Shown piece by piece: positions 51,219-59,958 of a DNA stretch of 64,000 bases. How positions within the stretch are numbered: position 1 is the stretch's first letter; each line of letters opens with the position of its first letter. The notes below the pieces were generated by a model that was not told the DNA's origin, made no database searches, and worked only from the letters and a program-made list of their open reading frames with translations. Position numbers and translations under genes: made by a program. The DNA comes from Aliterella atlantica CENA595 (lineage in GTDB: Bacteria; Cyanobacteriota; Cyanobacteriia; Cyanobacteriales; Chroococcidiopsidaceae). The DNA lies in the NCBI RefSeq assembly GCF_000952155.1, contig NZ_JYON01000023.1, forward strand, positions 1-64,000. Reading direction: 5' to 3'.

Positions 51219-51238
51219 ACGCGGATAAACGCAGATGA
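51207..51238. repeat. degenerate 10-11 bp tandem repeat at a gene 3' end
   Basis: Three units (GAACGCAGAT, GAACGCGGAT, AAACGCAGAT) cover the last codons and stop of the glycosyltransferase gene and the following bases. Same family as 1967-1995. Confidence 0.6.
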
Positions 51239-51251
51239 TTTAGTGCGATCG

Positions 51252-52205
51252 CTATTTACTTGGTTTCAATGCTTTGGTAGGTTCTACTCTTGTACCGTAA
51301 AGCTCAACAAATCTTCTAAACAACCACATTGTTTTGCGTTCTGAGTTTTTACCCGAACTAAACAAACGCTCTTTATTAATTGTGGCTAGTTGTTGTAAGT
51401 ATGGTAAGTCTTCAACCAGTGTTAAACAAGCAGCAAAATGAAAGAGAATCTGTAATATTGGTCTAGACCATTGCAAATCGGTGTAAATGTCTATAAAGAA
51501 TTTATGCTCTTTGTCATTTAGAGGTAGAGCATTGAACATGACGATAATATTCTTGTCATTGTAGACAGGAATTTTCAACTCTACAGTATAAGGAGTATGC
51601 AATGTTAACCCTGCTTCAACTATCGGCTGTCGCCAAATTCTTAACGCATTCACTGGAGAATCCAACACTGTTTGGAACTTAACCATTCCACCTATATCTG
51701 TCGCATGAATGTAGTTTACATCAATAACTTTCAAGTTATTTAAACTAAAGTTATGCACGTTTTCCAAATGTTTCAAATTTAACAAATGGTATATTTGGCA
51801 AATATAAGGAACTGGCAAAATATATTCTTGGCTAATCTTATGTTGGTTTTGCAGTTCCAGCATTCTATTTCTAATAGTATTTAAATATACTTTATTTGGC
51901 TGTAAATGTATATCTTGCCAATAATTTTCTATTTCTACTAAATTGCTATTATTCCAACTTTCTTCAGGTTTTAAATATAGCCAACTAATAAATAGAAACG
52001 CTGCGGTTATAATTTGAAACATCTCTGCTGCTGATATATACCCATCAGCAAAAGAAGCAACACCTCTATCTGCAATTCCTACAACCCAAGATGGAATTCC
52101 TAAACTCCAGATGCCATTCTTTATTTTAGTTATAAGTAACGATGCTTCTATATAGCGATCGCCTACATTTTCTGTATTATTAGTTTTAACTAAATTAATA
52201 GACAT
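51252..52205 (-). CDS. hypothetical protein
   Basis: A 317-residue protein of no family I recognise. One hydrophobic segment (IITAAFLFISWLYL, about residues 65-78) follows an N-terminal part GIPSWVVGIADRGVASFADG; the rest is soluble, mixed alpha/beta, with AGLTLHTPYTVELKIPVYND and ILFHFAACLTLVEDLPYLQQ. It looks membrane-anchored with a cytosolic body. The codon use is more AT-rich than that of its neighbours. Convergent with the glycosyltransferase gene. Confidence 0.65.
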   Translation of the reverse strand: MSINLVKTNNTENVGDRYIEASLLITKIKNGIWSLGIPSWVVGIADRGVASFADGYISAAEMFQIITAAFLFISWLYLKPEESWNNSNLVEIENYWQDIHLQPNKVYLNTIRNRMLELQNQHKISQEYILPVPYICQIYHLLNLKHLENVHNFSLNNLKVIDVNYIHATDIGGMVKFQTVLDSPVNALRIWRQPIVEAGLTLHTPYTVELKIPVYNDKNIIVMFNALPLNDKEHKFFIDIYTDLQWSRPILQILFHFAACLTLVEDLPYLQQLATINKERLFSSGKNSERKTMWLFRRFVELYGTRVEPTKALKPSK

Positions 52206-52484
52206 AGCATTAATTAAACGTGCTTATTACTCGTAAATAAAGCAGCATAATGTACTAACAAATTAGCTAGTTAGAATAGTAAATATACTTTTGCGCTTAT
52301 ATTTAAATAGTAACGTTACATTTTGTTACTATCCTCTCTCTTTGGGAGGGAAAAATATGTATTAAAGTCAACATTAGGAATAAATACTAAAGCAAAGTAG
52401 GAAAAATTTTGTAGTTAATGATGCAAGTTGGAAAAAAAACAAAAAGTAGGGTGTGTTACGAACAACGCACCCCCGCCAATGCTT

Positions 52485-53435
52485 CTAAACTTCTAATACA
52501 AGCTTGCCATAAATACCTTCACCGCCTTGTTGCAGCTTTTGATGTGCCTGAGCAACTTGCTCTAAAGGTAAAATCATGCCTACAACTGGCTTAATTTGTC
52601 CTCGTTCAATAACCATTCTTAGCGCCTCCATTTTTGGGCGCGGGTTATCTAAATGGACAAAATGAACGCTAATATTTTTCCTAATTGCAAAATTCAAATC
52701 CCCTTCAACACCAGTAACAGTTACAGCCCGCCCATCATTTTTAGTGACTTGCAAGCTGTCAGTTAAAACTTTGCCCATCACAGTGCTAAAACTAACATCA
52801 ACACCTTTACCACCTGTTTCCTGTTGAATAATATCGATGTAGTTTTCATTGCGGTAATCAATTGCTCTATCTGCACCAATAGACTTGACTAATTTAATAT
52901 CGTAACCGCCACAAGTAGCATAAACATATGCCCCAGCAGCTTTAGCAATTTGAACGGCAAACGAGCCTACACCGCCAGCACCGCCATGTATTAGCACCGT
53001 TTCACCCAGCCGAATATCCGCCTTATCAATTAGCGCCGCCCACGCCGTACCACCCGCTACAGGCACGCTAGCAGCCTCTTGGTGCGATAAATTTGCAGGC
53101 TTTTTAGCAACAATAGATTCGTGGGCGACATGATACTGGGCATTACCACCTGCACCCGCAAAGATTTCTATCGGGTAAAATACTTCATCGCCGACCTGAA
53201 AATCTTGCACATCAGCGCCGACTGCTTCCACTACACCAGAAACATCATAGCCAAGAATAGCCGGAAGCGCGATCGCTCTGCCAAAAAATCCTTGACGTAC
53301 CCCAATATCGGCAGGATTGACGGAGGTAGCACAAACTTTGACTAAAAGCTCATTTTTACCTGGTGTAGGCTTATCTACCTCGCGTTTGCTAAAGACTTCA
53401 GGACCTCCAAAAGCAGAGATAACCATAGCTTTCAT
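52485..53435 (-). CDS. NAD(P)H:quinone oxidoreductase-like medium-chain dehydrogenase
   Basis: A 316-residue MDR-superfamily enzyme of the zinc-free quinone oxidoreductase type: N-terminal GroES-like fold (CATSVNPADIGVRQGFFG, PAILGYDVSGVVEAVG) and Rossmann loop HGGAGGVGSFAVQIAKAAGA. No zinc ligands are seen. The substrate may be a quinone or enone. It starts just 16 bp after the end of the aminopeptidase gene on the same strand, so the two may form an operon. Confidence 0.88.
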   Translation of the reverse strand: MKAMVISAFGGPEVFSKREVDKPTPGKNELLVKVCATSVNPADIGVRQGFFGRAIALPAILGYDVSGVVEAVGADVQDFQVGDEVFYPIEIFAGAGGNAQYHVAHESIVAKKPANLSHQEAASVPVAGGTAWAALIDKADIRLGETVLIHGGAGGVGSFAVQIAKAAGAYVYATCGGYDIKLVKSIGADRAIDYRNENYIDIIQQETGGKGVDVSFSTVMGKVLTDSLQVTKNDGRAVTVTGVEGDLNFAIRKNISVHFVHLDNPRPKMEALRMVIERGQIKPVVGMILPLEQVAQAHQKLQQGGEGIYGKLVLEV

Positions 53436-53451
53436 AAATACCTGCCCTCTT

Positions 53452-54759
53452 TTAACTTTCTAATTCCTCAATTAACTTAGGAACGCCAGCAGTTAAAATT
53501 TCGTATCCGCTATCCGTTACCAGTACATCATCCTCAATCCGAATCCCTATTCCACTCCACTTAGGGTCGATTTCTGGCTGATCTTCAGCAGGTTTTGTAT
53601 CTGGCACTACATAGATACCTGGTTCTACTGTCAGCACATTTCCTGGCTGCAAAATATGCGCCGATTCGCCATGCTGGTAAACGCCTACATCATGCACATC
53701 TAAGCCTAACCAGTGTCCGGTACGGTGCATATAAAAAGGCTTGTACTTACCTTCTTCAATTAGCTTATCGACTTCACCTTTGAGAATGCCTAAATTCACC
53801 AAACCTTCAGTAATCACTCGCACAGCAGTATCGTGAAAAGCATTATAAGGATTACCAGGCTTTACCTGTTCAATTGCTTGCAGTTGAGCTTCTAAGACAA
53901 TCTCATACAGCGCTTTTTGTTCTGGTGTGAACTCTCCCCCGATGGGAAACGTGCGCGTAATATCAGCATTGTAATAACCATAAGCACAACCCGCATCAAT
54001 CAGCAGCAAATCGTTATCCTGCATCTGGCAGTTATTTTCGATATAGTGCAACACGCAAGCATTCGCCCCAGAAGCCACAATCGAAGGATAAGCAGGTCCC
54101 ATCCCACCCCGCACGCGAAAGATCCGCTCCATCTCCGCCTGAATTTCGTACTCATAACGTCCAGGACGAGCAATTTCCCGCGCCTGATTGTGAGCATCTA
54201 CAGAAATAGTCGCTGCTTGCCGCATTAAATCCAATTCTGCGGGGCTTTTAACTAGCCGCAAGGGGTGCAATATAACATTAGTATCCTCAAGTGCCATTGG
54301 ACCGACACCGCGCCGAGGATACATTGCGACCATGCGCTGCCAGAGTTTGAGGATAGTTTCATTAAAAGCGCGATCGCGTCCCAAATGATAGTAAATTCGC
54401 TCGGCTTTTTCGACATACTGCGGCAACTTCTCATCTAATTCCGCAATCGGGTAAGCTTCATCAGCCCCATACAGCCTTTTGGCATCATCCACCCCGCAGC
54501 GGTAGCCCGTCCACACTTCCTTTTCCCGTTCTTTCGGCTGTACAAACAAGATAAAACGGTGTTCTTCGTGATGGGGGGCTAAAACTGCTACCGCCTCTGG
54601 TTCGTTAAACCCAGTCAAGTAGAAAAAATCGCTATCTTGGCGATAAGTGTATTCCACATCATTGTGCATAACAGCCATTGGCGCACTGCGAAATATAGCA
54701 GTGCCATTGCCAATTTTTGCCATTAATTGCTGACGGCGATCGCGGTATTCTGCTTGCAT
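53452..54759 (-). CDS. pepP: Xaa-Pro aminopeptidase (aminopeptidase P)
   Basis: A 435-residue M24B peptidase that cleaves N-terminal residues preceding proline. The dinuclear metal ligands are visible: Asp in LIDAGCAYG and YNADITRTFP, His in HRTGHWLGLDVHDVG, Glu in VEPGIYVV and Glu in GIRIEDDVLVT. The N-terminal domain carries SAPMAVMHNDVEYTYRQDSD, typical of PepP. It is upstream of the quinone oxidoreductase gene, same strand. Confidence 0.94.
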   Translation of the reverse strand: MQAEYRDRRQQLMAKIGNGTAIFRSAPMAVMHNDVEYTYRQDSDFFYLTGFNEPEAVAVLAPHHEEHRFILFVQPKEREKEVWTGYRCGVDDAKRLYGADEAYPIAELDEKLPQYVEKAERIYYHLGRDRAFNETILKLWQRMVAMYPRRGVGPMALEDTNVILHPLRLVKSPAELDLMRQAATISVDAHNQAREIARPGRYEYEIQAEMERIFRVRGGMGPAYPSIVASGANACVLHYIENNCQMQDNDLLLIDAGCAYGYYNADITRTFPIGGEFTPEQKALYEIVLEAQLQAIEQVKPGNPYNAFHDTAVRVITEGLVNLGILKGEVDKLIEEGKYKPFYMHRTGHWLGLDVHDVGVYQHGESAHILQPGNVLTVEPGIYVVPDTKPAEDQPEIDPKWSGIGIRIEDDVLVTDSGYEILTAGVPKLIEELES

Positions 54760-54814
54760 AGGTAGTTAATTTAGAGCCTTTGTACCAGTATAGGAAACGC
54801 AGGCTCGCATCAAC

Positions 54815-55573
54815 TTAGAACTTGTAACTCATAACCTGAATTGCCATGCCTTTTGGCGGCAAATTTCCCGAATTAATCGTAATTGTGTCGCTACTAGCAC
54901 GACGCACAGGAGTTCCTTGCATCAACTCTAAAAATCTGTCTACAGGTACTAAATCGCACTTACTAGCATCAGCCGCTTGGGTACTGTAGTGAGTCGGAAC
55001 TACAAGCTTCGGATTAAGCTCTCGCACTGCTTGCACTGCTTCTTCGGGATTATAAGCTTTTGCCCCACCACCTACAGGTACAAATAGCACGTCAGGGCGA
55101 CCCATGAGAATTTTTTGCTCGATGGTAATTGGTGCAGCCGCACCGCCTAAATGCACGATATTAATACCGCCTTGATTCCAGCGCCAGACTACATTTGTGC
55201 CGAATCTCCTACCCCCTTGGCGATCGTGATCTGTAGCGATTCCCTGGATTTGAATATTGTTATACCGATAAACACCAGGCTCATAAATTATTCGCGGTTT
55301 GCCTGGTAATCCCTCAACTGCTCCCTCATCTAACAATTGACTGCTAATTAATACCGCCCCTGCTTGCACCTTGGGCGGACGGTATTTTGCAGTACATCCA
55401 ATCGGTTGAAACGGATTAACTAAAATGCGCGAATTGTTACCGCTAAACAAAAAGCAAGTATGACCCAACCACTGTACGGACAAAGAACCGCCTTTTTGCG
55501 CCAAAGCAGCCTGAGTAAATAGAGTAGTTACTAAACCTGCTCCCGCACCGCTTAATATCTGTCGTCTTTTCAT
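54815..55573 (-). CDS. MBL-fold protein with Tat signal, metal motif lost
   Basis: About 252 residues. The N-terminus MKRRQILSGAGAGLVTTLFT is a twin-arginine-like signal with cleavage near ALA. The body follows UlaG-like MBL proteins: VQWLGHTCFLF, ILVNPF and VVPTHYST. The place of the HxHxDH metal motif is occupied by ISSQLLDEGAV, so the usual metal site is missing and hydrolase activity is doubtful. ATG at 55573 is chosen because it starts at the twin-Arg; an upstream ATG would add five residues. Confidence 0.75.
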   Translation of the reverse strand: MKRRQILSGAGAGLVTTLFTQAALAQKGGSLSVQWLGHTCFLFSGNNSRILVNPFQPIGCTAKYRPPKVQAGAVLISSQLLDEGAVEGLPGKPRIIYEPGVYRYNNIQIQGIATDHDRQGGRRFGTNVVWRWNQGGINIVHLGGAAAPITIEQKILMGRPDVLFVPVGGGAKAYNPEEAVQAVRELNPKLVVPTHYSTQAADASKCDLVPVDRFLELMQGTPVRRASSDTITINSGNLPPKGMAIQVMSYKF

Positions 55574-55595
55574 GAATTTCTCCGTCACACATTAA

Positions 55596-55627
55596 CAGTG
55601 ACCAGTGACCAGTGACCAGTGACCAGT
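55596..55627. repeat. heptamer tandem repeat CAGTGAC x4.6
   Basis: Four perfect copies of CAGTGAC plus CAGT, identical in unit and copy number to 914-945. It precedes the start of the MBL gene. Confidence 0.85.
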
Positions 55628-55771
55628 TAGCTGTCATCTGTGGGTATATCCCAACTTAATTTGAGAGGTGGTTTCGCTTAGGGATTGAATCCTATGGGAA
55701 ACTCGGTCACTGTATATTACTGATAACTGGTTAGATAATTCGTCATCAATCTATGGACTAGAAATTATGAA

Positions 55772-56368
55772 TTATCTTGACTCTAATTGTGCCAGGAAGT
55801 TGCGTAGTAATTGCTTGCCCAAATCTGTTAGTACGCTTTCTGGGTGAAATTGGACTCCTTCAACATGGGGATAGTCTTTATGTCGGACACCCATAATTGT
55901 TCCATCCTCAACCCAAGCGGTAATTTCTAGCACTTGAGGGCAAGTTTGTTTATCGATAACTAAACTATGATACCGAGTTGCAGTCATAGGATTATCTAAG
56001 CCGCGAAAAACACCTACGCCCGTATGCATTACCTGAGACGTTTTACCATGCATCAATTCAGGGGCAGAGACTATATTACCGCCAAATACTTGCCCGATAC
56101 TTTGGTGTCCCAAGCAAACGCCTAGAATCGGTATGTTTGCCCCTAATTGTTCGATTATTTCCAAAGAAATTCCCGCATCATCTGGGCGACCAGGACCAGG
56201 AGAAATTACAATGCCTGCAGGTTGCACCTGGCGGATTTGGTCTAGGGTTATTTGGTCGTTGCGGTAAACTTGAATGTCGCTGGCGACTGGAAATTCGCTG
56301 CTTAGTTCGCCTAGATACTGCACCAGGTTATAGGTAAAGCTATCGTAATTATCAATAACTATAATCAA
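55772..56368 (-). CDS. glutamine amidotransferase, anthranilate/aminodeoxychorismate synthase component II
   Basis: A 198-residue class I glutamine amidotransferase delivering ammonia for anthranilate (tryptophan) or 4-amino-4-deoxychorismate (folate) synthesis: IDNYDSFTYNLVQYLGEL, ISPGPGRPDDAG, nucleophile Cys in GVCLGHQSIG, and His/Glu in VEGVQFHPES. In many bacteria one protein serves both pathways, so trpG/pabA cannot be separated here. It is downstream of dgkA on the same strand. Confidence 0.93.
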   Translation of the reverse strand: MIIVIDNYDSFTYNLVQYLGELSSEFPVASDIQVYRNDQITLDQIRQVQPAGIVISPGPGRPDDAGISLEIIEQLGANIPILGVCLGHQSIGQVFGGNIVSAPELMHGKTSQVMHTGVGVFRGLDNPMTATRYHSLVIDKQTCPQVLEITAWVEDGTIMGVRHKDYPHVEGVQFHPESVLTDLGKQLLRNFLAQLESR

Positions 56369-56471
56369 AACTTAATTCTCCTTTGCCTTTATATATAGAA
56401 TTATCTATTTTCTTATAGGCGCGGCGGCTAGGCGTTTTGCATCTATACGAATTCCTTTGGCGGGTGGGTTT

Positions 56472-56492
56472 AGACGTAGCAGTGCTACGTCT
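56472..56492. repeat. palindromic repeat AGACGTAGCA-N-TGCTACGTCT
   Basis: Perfect 10-bp arms around one G, between the amidotransferase and dgkA genes. Same family as 16078, 22753 and 58873. Confidence 0.8.
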
Positions 56493-56502
56493 CTACATTG
56501 CG

Positions 56503-56955
56503 TTATCCCCAAACTGATTTGATTGCTACCACTAATGGGGGCAATATCAACATTCCTGCAACTAAAACTGCTGCCATTGCTGATACTAGAACAGCCGCTG
56601 CTGCACAATCTTTGGCAATTTTGGCTAAATCGTGGTATGACTGCTTGACAGTCAAATCGACAACAGACTCGATCGCAGTATTTAATAATTCCATCACCAA
56701 CACCAGACCGCTAGTTAGCCCAATTACTGCCATTTCTAGCGATCGCAAATGCAAAAATACTCCCAACCCCAATGCCAAAATACCCACACCAACGTGAATG
56801 CGAAAATTGCGTTGAGTTTGAAAGGCGTAACTTATCCCACACCAGGCATACTTGAAACTGACAAATAAATTTGTCGCAACTTGCCAAGAAAACTCTCGCT
56901 TCACCGCAACTTTTTCGGGCGGGCTAGGCGATGATGACGGAAAATTTTGGGACAT
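56503..56955 (-). CDS. dgkA: diacylglycerol kinase family protein
   Basis: A 150-residue membrane protein of the DgkA/undecaprenol kinase family: SFKYAWCGISYAFQTQRNFR, catalytic Glu and metal ligand in MELLNTAIESVVDL, and AKIAKDCAAAAVLV. Three membrane helices. It may phosphorylate undecaprenol or diacylglycerol. Lies 26 bp downstream of ybeY on the same strand, in the prfB-DUF3285-ybeY-dgkA cluster that I recognise from other cyanobacteria. Confidence 0.92.
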   Translation of the reverse strand: MSQNFPSSSPSPPEKVAVKREFSWQVATNLFVSFKYAWCGISYAFQTQRNFRIHVGVGILALGLGVFLHLRSLEMAVIGLTSGLVLVMELLNTAIESVVDLTVKQSYHDLAKIAKDCAAAAVLVSAMAAVLVAGMLILPPLVVAIKSVWG

Positions 56956-56981
56956 AGAGAGGCGACAGAAAAGTTGGGCAA

Positions 56982-57467
56982 TTAATCGATGGCAAGTCCG
57001 ATTAGTTGTAACAAAACAGCTTGCCGTTCTAACATCTGCATCAGACTGTCGTCATCGGGATGATCCCAGCCTAAAAGGTGAAGCAAACCATGCGCTGCTA
57101 ACCAAGCTAACTCAGTTTGCAGTGTATGCCCTTGCTGGGCGGCTTGACGAGTAGCAGTGTCTACAGAAATAACAATATCACCAAGATACAGGGGCATGAG
57201 CGATCGCCCAACCTCAAAATTGGGAAAATCTACCTCTAAAGCCGCAAAAGCTAACACATCTGTTGGTTTATCTTGATGACGGTACTGATGATTGAGGGTT
57301 TTGATTTCCTCATCGTCAGTTAGACGCAAACTAAGTTCGTATGCATTGGCTGGTGGCAAAGCTGGCTGCAAATCTTGCATCCATAAATCGAACCATTCTT
57401 GCCAAGTATCAGATGAGATCGCACTATCGCGCCTTACAGCCTCTTGAACGCTCAATTCAACTTCCAT
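56982..57467 (-). CDS. ybeY: endoribonuclease YbeY, rRNA maturation factor
   Basis: A 161-residue zinc metalloendoribonuclease acting in 16S rRNA 3' maturation and ribosome quality control. The zinc motif is HGLLHLLGWDHPDD (HGxLHLxGxDH, Trp for the usual Tyr). TDVLAFAA is the other conserved YbeY block. Its ATG overlaps the TAA of DUF3285 by one base (TAATG), so it is translationally coupled to it. Confidence 0.94.
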   Translation of the reverse strand: MEVELSVQEAVRRDSAISSDTWQEWFDLWMQDLQPALPPANAYELSLRLTDDEEIKTLNHQYRHQDKPTDVLAFAALEVDFPNFEVGRSLMPLYLGDIVISVDTATRQAAQQGHTLQTELAWLAAHGLLHLLGWDHPDDDSLMQMLERQAVLLQLIGLAID

Positions 57468-57640
57468 TAGCGGGTAAGGTAGGCAAGCCCCACCAATACG
57501 GCAACTAATGCGATCGCTGTCACGGCAAAATGTTGAAATGAAGTTCCTCCCTTGCGTACCATGTTCCGCATCGCTAGCTTGACGTAACTTGGTTTAGCCT
57601 CGGTTGAAACTGGTTTGGACTCTGTTGATGAATTGCTCAT
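57467..57640 (-). CDS. DUF3285 family small membrane protein
   Basis: A 57-residue protein: polar N-terminus MSNSSTESKPVSTEAKP, the conserved block SYVKLAMRNMVRKGGTSFQH, and one membrane helix FAVTAIALVAVLVGLAYLTR. This matches DUF3285, a cyanobacterial family normally found between prfB and ybeY. Function unknown. The stop TAA overlaps the ybeY ATG by one base. Confidence 0.85.
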   Translation of the reverse strand: MSNSSTESKPVSTEAKPSYVKLAMRNMVRKGGTSFQHFAVTAIALVAVLVGLAYLTR

Positions 57641-57684
57641 ATTGAGTAAAAAAACTAATCCTTCATAAATGTAACAGTTAGCTA

Positions 57685-58804
57685 TTATGCCTCAGCTGCA
57701 ACTAATTGGTTTTCCTGGCGCAGATATGCCTGAATAAACAAATCTATTTCACCATTCATGACATCAGTAACCGCTGTAGTTTCTACATTAGTTCGTAAAT
57801 CCTTCACCATTTGGTACGGATGAAATACGTAATTGCGAATTTGATTGCCCCAAGCAGCCTCAACCATATCGCCACGAATTTCGGCAATTTCTTGAGCGCG
57901 TTGTTCTTCTGCGATAATTAGTAGCTTGGCTTTGAGAATTGCCAAGGCTTTTTCTTTGTTTTGCAGTTGACTGCGCTCTTGGGTACAACGCACAGCAACG
58001 CCTGTGGGGATATGTACTATGCGTACGGCAGTTTCTACTTTGTTGACGTTTTGCCCGCCTTTACCGCCAGCGCGGGAAGTTGTAATTTCTAGATCCTTTT
58101 CGGGAATGTCTAGTTGTACGGAGTTGTCTATCAGTGGCATTACTTCCACGCCAGCAAAACTGGTTTGCCGCTTATCATTGGCATTAAAAGGCGAAATCCT
58201 AACTAGACGGTGCGTGCCTTTTTCCGATCGCAAGTAACCGTAAGCATAACGCCCAGCTATTTCTAAAGTTGCTGACTTAATCCCTGCTTCATCTCCTTCA
58301 GAGATTTCCGCCAAATGTGCTTTATAGCCGCGATCTTCTGCCCAGCGCGTGTACATACGTAGCAGCATCTCTGCCCAATCTTGAGCATCTGTACCGCCAG
58401 CACCCGCATTGATTGTTAGCACTGCGCCTTGTTCGTCATAAGTACCCGATAGTAATTGCTGCAATTCCCATTGATCGAGTTCTCGACTCAACTTCTGTAA
58501 GTTTGCTTGGGCTTCGTGCAGCAGCGATTCATCATTTTCCAACTCTAGTAATTCAATGACAGCCTTGGCATCTTCTACACTAGCTTGCCACTGACGGTAC
58601 TGCTGCAGATGGTCTTTGAGGTTATTAAGTTCTTGTAAAGTTTTCTGGGCGGCGGTTTGGTTGTCCCAAAACTCCGGCTGGGAGGCTACTTGTTCCAAGT
58701 CTTGGATTTTAGCATTAAGCGCGGGGATGTCAAAGATAGTCCTGAGTTTTACCCAGGCGCTCAGACAACGTCGTAACTTCGCGTTTGATATCTAATACTT
58801 CCAT
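57685..58804 (-). CDS. prfB: peptide chain release factor 2, programmed +1 frameshift
   Basis: Releases peptides at UGA and UAA. The first frame starts at ATG 58804 and reads [20 protein letters not shown] then QDYL and UGA. The slip site CTTTGAC lies at 58729-58735, with an AGGA Shine-Dalgarno-like sequence at the classical spacing before CTT. The +1 frame continues [20 protein letters not shown]. Domain landmarks: the anticodon-like SPF in RISPFNAN and the catalytic GGQ in [14 protein letters not shown]. Total about 372 residues, normal for RF2. Autoregulated by the in-frame UGA that RF2 itself reads. Confidence 0.95.
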
Positions 58805-59125
58805 AATGCGATCGCAATTTATGTATATGTACGTGCCTTGTCTATTTTACTGACGTACACACCCCATCTGCCAGTAGAGACGTAGCACTGCTACGTCTCT
58901 ACTGTATCTGCTACGTCTCTACACTGTATCCCCCTCTAACAGACGATTACTCAGAAGATATACGTAGAAATTCTGATTTCTCCAATAAGGCGGTTTGTAA
59001 TTTCAGTAGAACAACGATGGTTTGTTCTGCTTATTCTACGGACAATAATCTCAGCTTCAATAAAAGTTTAAGCAACTTCCTAAGACATTACCAAGCAAAG
59101 AGATTATTAAAAAGTAGGGATTTAT
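58805..59125. other. 321-bp divergent intergenic region
   Basis: Between prfB and sigF, which diverge. It contains the long palindromic repeat at 58873-58903 and a half copy at 58907-58924, then AT-rich sequence that should hold the sigF promoter. No ORF or RNA gene is evident. Confidence 0.4.
58873..58903. repeat. long palindromic repeat (15-bp arms) plus half copy
   Basis: Arm AGTAGAGACGTAGCA and its complement flank one C. A single arm (CTGCTACGTCTCTAC) follows at about 58908-58922, suggesting a partial duplication or insertion of one element into another. It is the longest-armed GAGACGTAGCA member in the window; the related 4591 palindrome has 16-bp arms. Confidence 0.85.
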
Positions 59126-59911
59126 ATGGCGGCTACTCAATCTTGTATCAAATCTAACGGCATAGAATTATTAGTTGCGTATCATCAGAATCCAACTATT
59201 GAACTTCGTAATAAACTCGTGAAGTTGCATACAGGTTTGGTACGTAAAATTGCTCATCAATTTAGCCATCAATGTACTGAACCCTACGAAGATTTAGAAC
59301 AAATTGGCTACTTTGGTTTGATTCGGGCAATTGAGCGGTTTAACCCCAAGCAAGGCTACGCTTTTAGTTCCTTTGCTGTGCCATATATTCGCGGCGAAAT
59401 CATGCACTTTTTACGCGATCGCGCTAGTTTAATCAAAATTCCCCGCCGCTGGCAAGAAATTTATAATCAAAGCCAAAAAGTTCGCAAAGAATTAACTCTA
59501 TCTTTAGGTCGTTGCCCTACAGATGCAGAACTTGCTGGTTATTTACAAGTATCAATCGAAGAATGGCACGATAGCAATTTGGCGGCTCAAAATCGCATGG
59601 CTTTGAGTTTAGATACGACAGTTGTTCAGCACGTTGATTGTCCGATTACTTTAGGTGAAGTTTTACCTGATATTCAGTCTACTACGTTGCAGCAGCAAGC
59701 AGAAGATCGGGAACAACTGCAAGGTGCGATGAGTCAATTAGAAGAAAAAACTAGAACAGCAGTTGAATTTGTATTTTTAAAAGAACTCTCGCGCAAAGAA
59801 GCAGCTAAACGCATTGGTATTAGTCCAATGACGGTAACAAGATATTTGCAAAGAGGCAAAGAACAATTAGAGGCTTTGTTGCAACCTCAGATGATGCAAA
59901 CTGGCGCTTAA
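59126..59911 (+). CDS. sigF: group 3 RNA polymerase sigma factor SigF
   Basis: A 261-residue sigma factor with region 2 (HTGLVRKIAHQFSHQCTEPY, then EDLEQIGYFGLIRAIERFNP and GYAFSSFAVPYIRGEIMHFL), region 3 and a region 4 HTH (SRKEAAKRIGISPMTVTRYL). It matches cyanobacterial SigF (sigma-B/F/28-like), which controls type IV pili, motility and surface genes. A NACHT-like gene fragment follows 47 bp downstream on the same strand. Confidence 0.93.
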   Translation: MAATQSCIKSNGIELLVAYHQNPTIELRNKLVKLHTGLVRKIAHQFSHQCTEPYEDLEQIGYFGLIRAIERFNPKQGYAFSSFAVPYIRGEIMHFLRDRASLIKIPRRWQEIYNQSQKVRKELTLSLGRCPTDAELAGYLQVSIEEWHDSNLAAQNRMALSLDTTVVQHVDCPITLGEVLPDIQSTTLQQQAEDREQLQGAMSQLEEKTRTAVEFVFLKELSRKEAAKRIGISPMTVTRYLQRGKEQLEALLQPQMMQTGA

Positions 59912-59958
59912 TACGTTTTTTCTGCTTAAGTTTGCCTGCTCAATAAAAATTTAATAAA

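Noticed and set aside
53917-54228. 103-codon plus-strand ORF in the pepP region
   Set aside because: Antisense to pepP, whose metal ligands are encoded there; no independent support.
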